40,279 bases of DNA. It comes from a virus. The notes below the pieces were generated by a model. That model worked only from the letters and a program-made list of their open reading frames with translations. It was not told the origin of the DNA and made no database searches. The DNA is taken from positions 1 through 40,279 of IMG/VR virus record IMGVR_UViG_3300028653_000032, one strand, 5' to 3'. The position numbers and the translations under genes were made by a program. Positions 24,366 to 31,912 of this stretch are shown piece after piece; the stretch's first letter is position 1; every line of letters begins with the position of its first letter.

Positions 24366-25216
24366 AAATAAAAGTTTTTTTTGTAAGCGGTGCAGCAAGA
24401 CAATTATTTGGAACGCTTGATTATAATATCAGAAAAATACTTTGTTCGTATTGGTATTATAAAACAGCCCCGGTAAAGAAAATGATTTTTGCAGTTAAGG
24501 AAAAAATGAAGAATGATAAAGAGTTTGAGCTGTTTATAGACTCTGGAGCATTTTCGGCATTTACAAAAGGAATCAAAATAAGTGTTGATGGATATTGTAA
24601 ATATATTCAAGAAATTAATCCAACGCAATATGCGGCCCTGGATGTTATTGGCGACCCTGAAGCATCTGAAAAAAATACTTTAATAATGGAAGACAAGTAT
24701 GGTTTAAAACCTATTCCTGCTTATCATTTATGCGAAGACTATAAATATTTGCATCGAATGATAAAGAAATATGACTACATAGCTTTTGGAGGAATGGTTG
24801 GTGCTTCAAAAGAAAAGCTTGTTTCTTGGCTTGATAATGCTTGGCATATTGTTTTAAAAGAAAAACCACAGTTAAAAGTACATGGATTTGGAATGACTAA
24901 CCTTGAAATACTTAAAATGTATCCATGGTATTCTGTTGATAGTTCGTCTATTACTTCCTCTGTAAGATATGGAAATATTGCATTTATCTCTGAAAACGGT
25001 AATATAAAAAAACAACGTACATCAAAATTTGTGTATGAGTACGGCTTAAATAACGATCAGTCTATTTTTTCTGATAATAATAAAAAACAAGTGGTATGTC
25101 TTGTCCAGGCAGCAAATGTTTTTATGAAACAAATAGAAACGTTAGAGGAGGAACGCAAAAAAATAAATTACAATAGTATGGGAGGAAAATTAAGCCTTCC
25201 TGGGTTTGAAATTTGA
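24362..25216 (+). CDS. dpdA: DpdA-like DNA transglycosylase (phage TGT-family)
   Basis: The 284-residue protein has the signature of phage DpdA, a relative of tRNA-guanine transglycosylase: FIDSGAFSAFTKG, YAALDVIGDPEAS, PIPAYHLCED, YIAFGGMVG, VHGFGMTN and YSVDSSSITSSVRYG. Such enzymes swap guanine in DNA for preQ0 or a related 7-deazaguanine. With FolE, QueD, QueE and QueC in the same genome the donor pathway is complete. No QueF-like reductase or amidotransferase was recognised, so dPreQ0 is the simplest predicted base. ATGA overlap couples it to the HAD gene. Confidence 0.87.
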   Translation: MKIKVFFVSGAARQLFGTLDYNIRKILCSYWYYKTAPVKKMIFAVKEKMKNDKEFELFIDSGAFSAFTKGIKISVDGYCKYIQEINPTQYAALDVIGDPEASEKNTLIMEDKYGLKPIPAYHLCEDYKYLHRMIKKYDYIAFGGMVGASKEKLVSWLDNAWHIVLKEKPQLKVHGFGMTNLEILKMYPWYSVDSSSITSSVRYGNIAFISENGNIKKQRTSKFVYEYGLNNDQSIFSDNNKKQVVCLVQAANVFMKQIETLEEERKKINYNSMGGKLSLPGFEI

Positions 25217-25259
25217 AATAGAGATTCAAGTAACAAATAAATTTTTACAGGAGAAAAAA

Positions 25260-25706
25260 ATGCTTTTTTATTTTTCGTTGATGCCTTTGATAATTGTATT
25301 AATTGTACTTGCTTGTCTTGTTGACAGCATGAGAGATAATGCGAAAATTCTTAATAATAATCCTGAACTTCTTGCAATAAAAGCTACTATTGATTATTGG
25401 AAAGATACATTGCGTAATCTTAAAAGATGTAAAAGTTTTAATACTTTTAAAGGCGGCTGGGCGCTACAGTTTAAAACTATTACTATTTTGGTTCCTTTAA
25501 TTTCAAATGTTTCGGCAATATGTATTTTTTATGCGGGATGTAGAGGTTGTATAATAGGCCACAGAACGCCCTGTCATAATAGTTTTGTTTTCTTTCGCGC
25601 TTTTAATATTAAAACAAGAAGCGAAGCAATTAAATCGGCGAAACAAATTATTAAATTTTATCAACAAGGATTACAAGAAGCAAAAAATAATTTAATACAA
25701 TGCTAA
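25260..25706 (+). CDS. Membrane protein of unknown function
   Basis: ATG 25260 (148 residues) has CAGGAG directly upstream; a TTG at 25206 would overlap dpdA. It opens with a membrane span (LMPLIIVLIVLACLV) and has a second hydrophobic part (TITILVPLISNVSAICIFYAG). A Cys/His cluster follows (GCRGCIIGHRTPCH), and a helical C-terminus is encoded to the stop. No family was recognised. It overlaps the next ORF. Confidence 0.65.
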   Translation: MLFYFSLMPLIIVLIVLACLVDSMRDNAKILNNNPELLAIKATIDYWKDTLRNLKRCKSFNTFKGGWALQFKTITILVPLISNVSAICIFYAGCRGCIIGHRTPCHNSFVFFRAFNIKTRSEAIKSAKQIIKFYQQGLQEAKNNLIQC

Positions 25707-25999
25707 AAGTAAAAATTGATAATATTCCATCTTTAAAAAGTCATTGTTTAAATGAAAATAGACCAATGGCAGTCTATGTAATGAATATGCTATTAAACGA
25801 ACGATTAAAATATTATCGCATCTGGGAGAATCAAAGTTATACAGATAAACAGTGGTTTGATATGATTAAAGAGAAAATTAATCAATTTAAAAAAGGCAGA
25901 CCGCTTAATGAAAAAACATCAAAAGAATTGCTTGAATGCACAGCTATAATGTTTGCATGGTTTGAAGATGTAATATTAAACAGAGAGAGTGATAAATGA
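25700..25999 (+). CDS. Unknown early protein
   Basis: The 99-residue protein begins MLKVKIDNIPSLKSHC and is mostly helical (QWFDMIKEKINQFKKG, ELLECTAIMFAWFEDVIL). It overlaps the upstream gene by seven bases and ends in an ATGA overlap with the next small gene, so it is part of a tightly coupled chain. I do not recognise it. Confidence 0.65.
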   Translation: MLKVKIDNIPSLKSHCLNENRPMAVYVMNMLLNERLKYYRIWENQSYTDKQWFDMIKEKINQFKKGRPLNEKTSKELLECTAIMFAWFEDVILNRESDK

Positions 26000-26154
26000 T
26001 ATATTATTGTGCAAAGAAAAAATCAAGAATACATAAAGCAAAAGTATTTCAATATTGCTTATTAAAATCCTGCCCCTATTTGACTAAGAGATATAAGATT
26101 AGAAATAGCAATAGTGAAAAAGTAGTAAATATAAATATAGGAGATAATAAATGA
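25996..26154 (+). CDS. 52-residue basic protein with Cys pairs
   Basis: ATG 25996 overlaps the preceding TGA, and its own TGA overlaps the next ATG at 26151. The product starts MIYYCAKKKSRIHKAK, with further Cys at YCLLKSCPY and a basic middle. The clean overlaps at both ends support a real gene. The function is unknown. Confidence 0.6.
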   Translation: MIYYCAKKKSRIHKAKVFQYCLLKSCPYLTKRYKIRNSNSEKVVNINIGDNK

Positions 26155-26552
26155 ATGGAATGAAATGTCTTTATTGTGGTTCAGATGTAGTATTAGCAGA
26201 TTCAAAAGTTATTTACGGCAAGCATTTCGGAAAAGTTTACATGTGTTCAAAGTATCCAAAGTGTGATTCTTTTGTAGGAGCACACACAGGAACAGATAAG
26301 CCGTTAGGGACTTTGGCAAATGCAGAGCTAAGAGAACTACGCAAAATATGCCATTCTTTGTTTGATGGTTGGTGGAAAGCTAATAAGAAAACAAGGAAAG
26401 ATGCTTATGCTATCCTGAGACACACCTTCAATATTCCTGAACAGAAATGTCATATAGCAATGTTTGATGTTAAACAATGCAAAAAATTAATTTCTTTATT
26501 TAACGATAGGCATATTCAGACAATAGGTTCTTTAAACGAGGAAAAGAAATGA
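26151..26552 (+). CDS. DUF3268-type zinc-finger protein
   Basis: The 133-residue protein has the pattern of DUF3268: MKCLYCGSDVVLADSK, IYGKHFGKVYMCSKYPKCD (zinc ribbon CxxC…CxxxxxC), VGAHTGTDKPLGTLAN, ELRELRKICHSLFDGWW, and CHIAMFD near the end. This family is common in phages, and its function is not known to me. GGAG lies just upstream, and its stop overlaps the lipoprotein start. Confidence 0.85.
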   Translation: MNGMKCLYCGSDVVLADSKVIYGKHFGKVYMCSKYPKCDSFVGAHTGTDKPLGTLANAELRELRKICHSLFDGWWKANKKTRKDAYAILRHTFNIPEQKCHIAMFDVKQCKKLISLFNDRHIQTIGSLNEEKK

Positions 26553-26788
26553 ATATAAGAACTATTTTATGTATTTTGTTTTGTCTTTTATTATCAAGCT
26601 GTTGTTCTATAAATGAAATGAAAAAACAATGTACCTTAACATTGATTGATCAAAACTCTTAATGTTATGCTATTGTTCACGACGAGTCAAAAACAGATAC
26701 AGAAAAACTTAAACGCATCAAAGAGTATACGGAGGCCTGGAAATCTCTTTGTGATTTATATATAAAAACCTTTAAACATAAAGAATAA
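26549..26788 (+). pseudogene. Small lipoprotein gene interrupted by an in-frame TAA
   Basis: ATG 26549 overlaps the previous stop. The first 37 codons encode a lipoprotein signal (MNIRTILCILFCLLLSSCC, lipobox LSSC) and then …LTLIDQNS. TAA 26660-26662 stops it, yet the same frame stays open for 41 more codons (CYAIVHDESKTDTEKLKRIK … ) to TAA 26786. The downstream part is soluble and helical like a lipoprotein body, so the stop looks like a nonsense mutation, a sequencing error or a readthrough site. The short 37-residue lipopeptide could still be made. Confidence 0.6.
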
Positions 26789-26805
26789 GATTAAAAGGAA
26801 AACAA

Positions 26806-27626
26806 ATGCAAAATAAAATACTTGAACAAAATTATATGGAAGTATTTAAAAAGTGTAACGAAATGGAAGCAGAATTATTTAAAAGAGAGGCTTCCCCTAT
26901 CCAACAGGCCTGCCGACACTTGACGACTACCTGGGCGGATGTCACAAAAGAGAAATTATAACTGTTTGCGGAGCTTCCTCGATAGGAAAGACAGCACTAA
27001 TGACTCAACTAGGAGTAGAGCTTGCCAGAAAAGGCGCAAAGGTTATTGAGTTCCAGCTCGAAATGGACCCAGAACACATTGTTGACAGAATAATAAGCTA
27101 TGAGACAGGAATAGAAAACTACAAGATCCAATATGCGAAGGCAGAGGACAAAGATCTTTCAAGGATAGGACAATCTCTTGGAGAAAACGATTTTTACAAA
27201 ATACCTTTTTTTATTTGTGATTCTCCAAATGTGTCACTGCCGGGCATAAAAGAAGTAGTAAGACAGTATACTCCTGACTTCATAATAGTCGACTATATAC
27301 AAATTATGAGATTCAATGAAGGAGAAAACCAAGAACGAAAAATAGCTCATTTTATGACAAGCTTAAAAAGTTTTGTTAGAGAACGGAACATAGGGGCAAT
27401 CATTGGATCTCAGGTAACTGCTCAAATGGATGGCAGTTGGGATGCTAAGGGCGCAAAAGCGATAAAAGAAACATCAGACCGAATGATAATCTTGAATGTT
27501 AAAAAAAAGGATAGAGAAGACAAAATATGGCCAATGGAGTTGATCATTGACAAGAATCGACATGGCCCGGTAGGAACAATGACAATAAAGTTTTACAGAC
27601 AAAAACTCACATTTTCAGAAACGTAA
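26806..27626 (+). pseudogene. DnaB-like replicative helicase (RecA-fold) split by an apparent frameshift
   Basis: ATG 26806, with AAAAGG upstream, opens a frame encoding MQNKILEQNYMEVFKK… that stops at 26959. The helicase core is in the -1 frame, open only from 26883: YPTGLPTLDDYLGG, Walker A GASSIGKT (26970-26993), FQLEMD, Walker B DFIIVDYIQI, IGAIIGSQV and the C-terminal GPVGTMTIKFYRQ. The only ATG in that frame (27000) is past Walker A, so it cannot be the true start. One added base in AAAA (26881-26884) or CCCC (26894-26897) would restore a protein of about 273 residues. Sequencing error, real mutation and recoding are all possible. Confidence 0.8.
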
Positions 27627-27640
27627 CAAATAATCTCTTT

Positions 27641-27778
27641 CAGGTGTTAGTGGCGGAATTATCGCTCGGTCACGCAAGAATAGCGGTTACAATCGTGAGA
27701 CAGAATTGTCAAAAGCTATCGCCGGATATGGTGTTTTGAATCATTTGCAGGTATTCTAGAAATCCTGCCTAACACTTG
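27641..27778 (+). ncRNA. Candidate structured noncoding RNA of about 138 bases
   Basis: CAGGTGTTAG (27641-27650) pairs with CTAACACTTG (27769-27778) over 10 bp with one G-U. GCAGG (27747-27751) pairs with CCTGC (27764-27768) and directly abuts the outer helix, as T and acceptor stems do in tRNA. Other possible stems are GGCG 27652 with CGCC 27720, ATAGC 27680 with GCTAT 27715, TCACG 27670 with CGTGA 27694, and GACA/TGTC around 27703. Not all can coexist. It lies between the helicase and the 27813 gene and has no long ORF. The T-loop is 12 bases, so it is not a normal tRNA. Confidence 0.55.
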
Positions 27779-27812
27779 GAAGACGTTTTAAAATAAAGAG
27801 AGAGGAGAAATA

Positions 27813-28393
<581 letters not shown>

Positions 28394-28397
<4 letters not shown>

Positions 28398-28669
28398 GCG
28401 ATAAACTTAGAGAGATAATATACAAAACATGGTGTACTAAAGAAGGTCTTGTTCTTCCACGCATTTCAGATTTGGAAAAAACAATTTCCGAGATCTCCCA
28501 GCACTACATTTCAAGAGAGGAAGTAAAAACTATCATTGAAAGGTGGACAGAAGAAGGTCTAGTAGATTGTAACAATAGCATATCTGTTTTCGACAAGCGA
28601 AGATATATCCCATTAGAAAAAGTAAAAGAACTCATCTCAAAGATTGAGAAAAGCGAGGTGAAGGGATGA
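28394..28669 (+). CDS. Unknown small protein
   Basis: The 91-residue protein is helical and charged (LPRISDLEKTISEISQHYIS, EEVKTIIERWTEEGLVD), with the look of a winged-helix-type DNA-binding domain (helix, turn, helix, then ISVFDKRRYIPL as a wing). GAGGAG precedes the ATG and it overlaps the genes on both sides. A regulator role is a guess. Confidence 0.65.
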
Positions 28670-28905
28670 ACATTGAATTATCGTTAATTGAAGCAAAAAC
28701 AGTGTTGTCAAAAGTGCAATCCGCATTGAAAAGTTTTAGAGGTAATGGAAGATATGAGTTTAATGAAAGTGAGTGCCAGTTAAGATATGCTGCTATTGAA
28801 ATGCTTTTGATTATGGCTGAAAACGACATACAAGATATGGTTAATTCGTGGCATAAAGATTATATTTCTGAGTTAAAGAAGAAAAGCGAGGCAGAAAATG
28901 AGTAA
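28666..28905 (+). CDS. Unknown small helical protein
   Basis: The 79-residue protein starts by ATGA overlap. It is helix-rich: IEAKTVLSKVQSALKSF, RYAAIEMLLIMAENDIQDMV and KDYISELKKKSEAENE. No motif was recognised. It is part of the coupled accessory gene chain. Confidence 0.62.
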   Translation: MNIELSLIEAKTVLSKVQSALKSFRGNGRYEFNESECQLRYAAIEMLLIMAENDIQDMVNSWHKDYISELKKKSEAENE

Positions 28906-28967
28906 GGGAAGAGGAATGTTTGGGAAAGCTGGAGCAGATAGTTTCCGAGATAGTTGAAAGTAAATAA
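28898..28967 (+). other. Possible broken micro-ORF
   Basis: ATG 28898 overlaps the previous stop but its frame ends after 19 codons. Removing one G from GGG at 28906-28908 would give MSKEEECLGKLEQIVSEIV…, an amphipathic helix ending at TAA 28965. This could be a third small indel in the region or chance. No product is claimed. Confidence 0.2.
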
Positions 28968-28979
28968 TAACGGAGGGGT

Positions 28980-29192
28980 ATGTATATAAATAAAGATGTT
29001 ACAGCCGGTGTTCACAAGTTAAGCCCAAATGGAACGAATAGTACACATTTCACAGAATGTTGCGATGTCGCAATATGCTCTGATGAATCAAAATGTCCAA
29101 AATGTAAAAGAAATATTATTGGTTATGATATGAATGAAAACGAAAGAGCAAAGATTCGCTGGAAATCCGCAACAAGCCATTGGACTAAATAA
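28980..29192 (+). CDS. Small Cys-rich, probable zinc-binding protein
   Basis: The 70-residue protein has GAGGGG before ATG 28980. It contains HFTECCDVAICSDESKCPKCKRNIIGYD, a zinc-ribbon-like arrangement (shown here only by its key Cys at about 28, 29, 33, 39 and 42), and a C-terminal basic part (KIRWKSATSHWTK). Small zinc proteins are frequent in phage accessory regions. The function is unknown. Confidence 0.65.
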   Translation: MYINKDVTAGVHKLSPNGTNSTHFTECCDVAICSDESKCPKCKRNIIGYDMNENERAKIRWKSATSHWTK

Positions 29193-29206
29193 CGGAGGAA
29201 GGGAAG

Positions 29207-29653
29207 ATGACGCTGACTGTTGATAGGCAGGTAACGAGTTTGGAGATAAGTAAGAAGCTTGAAGAGTTGGGAGTGAAGCAGGAGAGTTTGTTTTATTGGG
29301 TGCATGACCATGTAAATGATATTTGGGAAATAGTGATAGATTTTAATTGTAACGGAATGGGAAGGAATTACGATTGGAATGGTAAAATTTCAGCCTTCAC
29401 AGTTTCAGAGCTTGGGGAGATGCTTTTCAAATCAAAAGTAAATTGCAGAAGTAGGTCTATCCAAGATCTTCTTCCTCAATATTGGTCAAACCACAACAAA
29501 TGGGAAATACATTGTACTCACTATTACAATGAAAAAGGGAACCAAGTAGTTGATCTGAAAATAGATATTATAGCTAATACCGAAGCCGATGCTCGTGGCA
29601 AAATGTTAATCTATTTAATCGAGAACGGACTGTTAAAAAAGGAGAACGTATGA
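29207..29653 (+). CDS. Conserved phage protein of unknown function
   Basis: The 148-residue protein has QVTSLEISKKLEELGVKQESLFYWV, then FTVSELGEMLF and the C-terminal ANTEADARGKMLIYLIENGLL, a combination I know from hypothetical proteins of many phages and prophages. No biochemical role is known to me. GGAGGAAGGGA precedes the ATG. It overlaps the next gene by four bases. Confidence 0.7.
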   Translation: MTLTVDRQVTSLEISKKLEELGVKQESLFYWVHDHVNDIWEIVIDFNCNGMGRNYDWNGKISAFTVSELGEMLFKSKVNCRSRSIQDLLPQYWSNHNKWEIHCTHYYNEKGNQVVDLKIDIIANTEADARGKMLIYLIENGLLKKENV

Positions 29654-30051
29654 ACGCACAGGAAGCTTTGGAATCTAGTGAAGGTGTATTTTCTGCTATT
29701 GAATTAGAGTTGAGAGATATTTTATGTCAAACAAATAACTGCGAAAACTCTCCTAATTGTCCAGAGGGAACGGACGGTTGTGCTGTTATGGATATTGCAA
29801 AGATTATTAACAGGGAGAAGGTTGAGGCTGTTGAGGGAATGGTTAAAGTTGTTAATGAACTTAAAAATCCCTACCCCGAAAGCATATTTTCCGAACCGAC
29901 AAAAGAAGAATATAAAATGTTTCATGAATACCTTGTAAGTAAAGGATTGACATTGGATAAGTTTAGCGGTTCAATCGGTCGGATAATCTGGGTAAGCTTG
30001 AAGAAAAATATTGAGTTGAAGCTCGCAGAACTCAAAGGGGAGGGGAAATGA
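29650..30051 (+). CDS. Unknown accessory protein with Cys cluster
   Basis: The 133-residue protein starts by ATGA overlap. It has a Cys-rich section (DILCQTNNCENSPNCPEGTDGC) near residues 25-45, and then helices (EEYKMFHEYLVSKGLTLDKF). The Cys spacing suggests metal binding. The function is not recognised. Confidence 0.65.
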   Translation: MNAQEALESSEGVFSAIELELRDILCQTNNCENSPNCPEGTDGCAVMDIAKIINREKVEAVEGMVKVVNELKNPYPESIFSEPTKEEYKMFHEYLVSKGLTLDKFSGSIGRIIWVSLKKNIELKLAELKGEGK

Positions 30052-30662
30052 TTAAGATAAAAGGTAACTGTGAAAGCTCACCTACAGGTAGAAATACAGT
30101 TAAATTAGACCCATCCGACTTGCAGGAACAGCTTAAAGAGCAGGGGTATAGGTTAATTGATAATAGCAAAAACCGGATTATAGAACAGATCGACTGGTTA
30201 AAAATTAAACCAGATGAAACATTCTTTGAAATGAAAAAAAAGGATAGTATTGACCAGTACGGATGCTATAGATATTATAAATTAATAGAAGATAATTCGG
30301 AAAAACCGAATTTGCAGGAAAAGAAGGAAGAACCGAAAGAGTATAAGAGCTGTGCAGATTGTTTATTAAATGTTACTGGAAAAGAACCTTGTATATACAA
30401 TAAACGCAATGAAGAAAGATTGTCTGATAAAATAAACCCAATGTTATGCATATACTGGAACCCAAAATCAAAAGAACCAAAACAATCCGACTACTTGAGT
30501 GAGATGAAGAAGTTGAAGTACAGCCCAGAACAAATAGCCTGCGCAGGGCGACAGAGTGATAATTTTCAATACAAGACAGTTTTTAAAATAAATAAAATAA
30601 TAGAAATTTTATTAAAGGAGAAAAAAAATGCGCAAATTCCCATTAATAAGGAGGAAAAATGA
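30048..30662 (+). CDS. Unknown accessory protein, possible metal-binding Cys motif
   Basis: The 204-residue charged protein begins MIKIKGNCESSPTG and overlaps the previous stop. It has a KSCADCLLNVTGKEPCIYN … LCIYW motif around residues 100-145 that could bind zinc or iron-sulfur. Lys-rich helices make up the rest. GGGGAGGGG precedes the ATG. No function is recognised. Confidence 0.65.
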   Translation: MIKIKGNCESSPTGRNTVKLDPSDLQEQLKEQGYRLIDNSKNRIIEQIDWLKIKPDETFFEMKKKDSIDQYGCYRYYKLIEDNSEKPNLQEKKEEPKEYKSCADCLLNVTGKEPCIYNKRNEERLSDKINPMLCIYWNPKSKEPKQSDYLSEMKKLKYSPEQIACAGRQSDNFQYKTVFKINKIIEILLKEKKNAQIPINKEEK

Positions 30663-30847
30663 AAGGAATTAAATTTAGAAATATGTATTATGCGAGATGT
30701 GTTGTATGCGACGAGCTGTTTACGAATGAATCCGAGGGAAATTATTTTTTATCAGAAGAAAATGTAGTAAGGAGTTTAGAGAATAATAAATGGAAAAATT
30801 CCAAAGAAGGTGTGCTTTGTCCTAGCTGCATATTTCCTAAAGAATAG
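30659..30847 (+). CDS. Small zinc-ribbon-like protein
   Basis: The 62-residue protein starts by ATGA overlap, with AAGGAGG upstream. It has YARCVVCDELF and VLCPSCIFPKE, two CxxC pairs at about 12-15 and 54-57, which fit a zinc ribbon. It is the last coding gene before the noncoding region 30848-31358. Confidence 0.65.
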   Translation: MKGIKFRNMYYARCVVCDELFTNESEGNYFLSEENVVRSLENNKWKNSKEGVLCPSCIFPKE

Positions 30848-30863
30848 ACATGGTATAGATTAA

Positions 30864-30958
30864 CTCTAGACTTGCCTGACGTTTTCCATGACTTTTTGAG
30901 TTTTTAAAAATAGCACAACAAAAAGCATTGAAAAACGTGTAAGAATTAACGTCTAGAG
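30864..30958. repeat. Nested inverted repeats in the noncoding region
   Basis: CTCTAGAC (30864-30871) is mirrored by GTCTAGAG (30951-30958), and inside it ACGTTTT (30879-30885) is mirrored by AAAACGT (30932-30938). Together they can form a long cruciform or RNA hairpin next to the iterons. No ORF of note covers it. Confidence 0.6.
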
Positions 30959-30979
30959 CAAGTATAGATACAGTCTAAC

Positions 30980-31032
30980 CCTATAAGAGTAGATAAGAGT
31001 AGATAAGAGTAGAGTAGATAAGAGTATACTCT
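30980..31032. repeat. Iterons matching those of the initiator gene; possible second origin or control site
   Basis: Copies of AGAGTAGATA lie at 30986-30995 and 30996-31005, then AGAGTAG 31006-31012 and AGTAGATA 31013-31020. The block ends in the 12-base palindrome AGAGTATACTCT (31021-31032). Bases 30980-31004 are identical to 21161-21185. It lies in the 511-base gene-free stretch 30848-31358, which also holds nested inverted repeats, a possible Cys-rich ORF and the late promoter. Confidence 0.65.
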
Positions 31033-31096
31033 AAACTCCAAAAAACGGTAAAACAATAAAAAGGGAGAGAAAATAAAGAAACAGAAAGGAGTAAGA

Positions 31097-31225
31097 TGTG
31101 TTTTAGCAAAGAATAAAAAATGTAAAAATAAAGACTGCGGACATTTTCTTTCTAAACATATTTATGATTTTCGTTGTAACAATTCTTTATGCGCGACAAG
31201 AGGGATGTATTGCTTCTGTAAATAA
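31097..31225 (+). other. Possible Cys-rich mini-protein without a usable start
   Basis: The frame reads CVLAKNKKCKNKDCGHF … RCNNSLC … YCFCK and stops at 31223-31225. The eight Cys are spaced as in small zinc proteins. AAGGAG at 31086-31091 is followed by ATG 31096 in another frame, which stops after six codons. A one-base change would join the two. It may be a decayed or misread gene. Confidence 0.3.
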
Positions 31226-31239
31226 TTTTTAAAAAACAC

Positions 31240-31268
31240 TTGACAAAACAAAATTAATTTGTTATAGT
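31240..31268 (+). promoter_or_regulatory. Near-consensus sigma70-type promoter (late block)
   Basis: TTGACA at 31240-31245, 17-base spacer, TATAGT at 31263-31268. It lies upstream of the terminase genes and would start the long late transcript near 31275, just before the leader hairpin. Confidence 0.85.
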
Positions 31269-31278
31269 TTTTATAAAT

Positions 31279-31339
31279 AACCCTAACACTTCTCAAAGCT
31301 ATGACGTACAATAGACTTTTTGACGTGTTGGGGTTTTTT
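31279..31339 (+). terminator. Leader terminator-like nested hairpin before the terminase genes
   Basis: AACCCTAACAC (31279-31289) pairs with GTGTTGGGGTT (31325-31335, one G-U). The inner stem AAAGCTAT (31295-31302) pairs with ATAG-A-CTTT (31311-31319). Six T follow (31334-31339). It begins within about five bases of the predicted start of transcription, so it may act as an attenuator or antitermination target. Confidence 0.7.
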
Positions 31340-31358
31340 ATTTTAAACAAGGAAACCA

Positions 31359-31904
31359 ATGGCAAAGAAAGCAGACACACAACTTACCGCAGAAGAAAGC
31401 AAAAGACTCGAAAAGAAAAAAGAGTTGCAGGCTAAACTTACCTTAAAACAAATCAAGTTTTGTGAAGAATATATCACTCCTGGAGAATTTTTTGGAAATG
31501 GATTTCATTCTTATGTAATTTCATATAACGTGAATTTAAATGAACCAGGAGCAAATACTAGAGCAAGAACAGGTGCATCAACTCTTCTCACAAAGCATCA
31601 CATTTTGGATTATGTTTCCTTTTTAATGGAAGATGTGGGGTTTAATGATGCCAATATGGATAAAGAACTTTTCTTTGTTTCAAAACAGAATGCAGATCTT
31701 ACAGCGAAAGTGAATGCAATAAAAGAATATAATAAACTTAAAGGCCGCATAGAAGAAAAGGTTCGCTTGTCTGTTGACGAAGTTCCTGACTTATCAAAAA
31801 TGACAGACGAGGAACTAAAGCAGCTTATAAAATCCGCAGAGAAAGCAGCAGAGGCTGCAAGCTTAAAGCCTGTTGATGATAACAAAGAAGATAATGATGA
31901 ATAG
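31359..31904 (+). CDS. Terminase small subunit
   Basis: The 181-residue protein lies directly upstream of the large terminase. It has LTLKQIKFCEEYITPGEFFGNGFHSYVISY at the N-terminus, the helix-turn-helix layout typical of small terminases (KQ-x-x-F…Y). The C-terminus has an acidic, coiled-coil-like region (LSKMTDEELKQLIKSAEKAA). It would bind the packaging site. AAGGA precedes ATG 31359. Confidence 0.85.
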   Translation: MAKKADTQLTAEESKRLEKKKELQAKLTLKQIKFCEEYITPGEFFGNGFHSYVISYNVNLNEPGANTRARTGASTLLTKHHILDYVSFLMEDVGFNDANMDKELFFVSKQNADLTAKVNAIKEYNKLKGRIEEKVRLSVDEVPDLSKMTDEELKQLIKSAEKAAEAASLKPVDDNKEDNDE

Positions 31905-31912
31905 GATAATTA

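Noticed and set aside
27000-27626. Helicase gene starting at ATG 27000
   Set aside because: This start drops Walker A (26970-26993) and the YPTGLPTLDD segment, so it cannot give a working helicase; the gene is better described from 26806 with a frameshift.
27641-27778. Ordinary tRNA (Leu/Ser-like) gene
   Set aside because: The outer and T-like stems fit, but the T-loop has 12 bases and no anticodon stem-loop can be drawn without a large insertion.
30980-31032. CRISPR-like array
   Set aside because: Units of 10 bases are adjacent with no unique spacers; they look like iterons.
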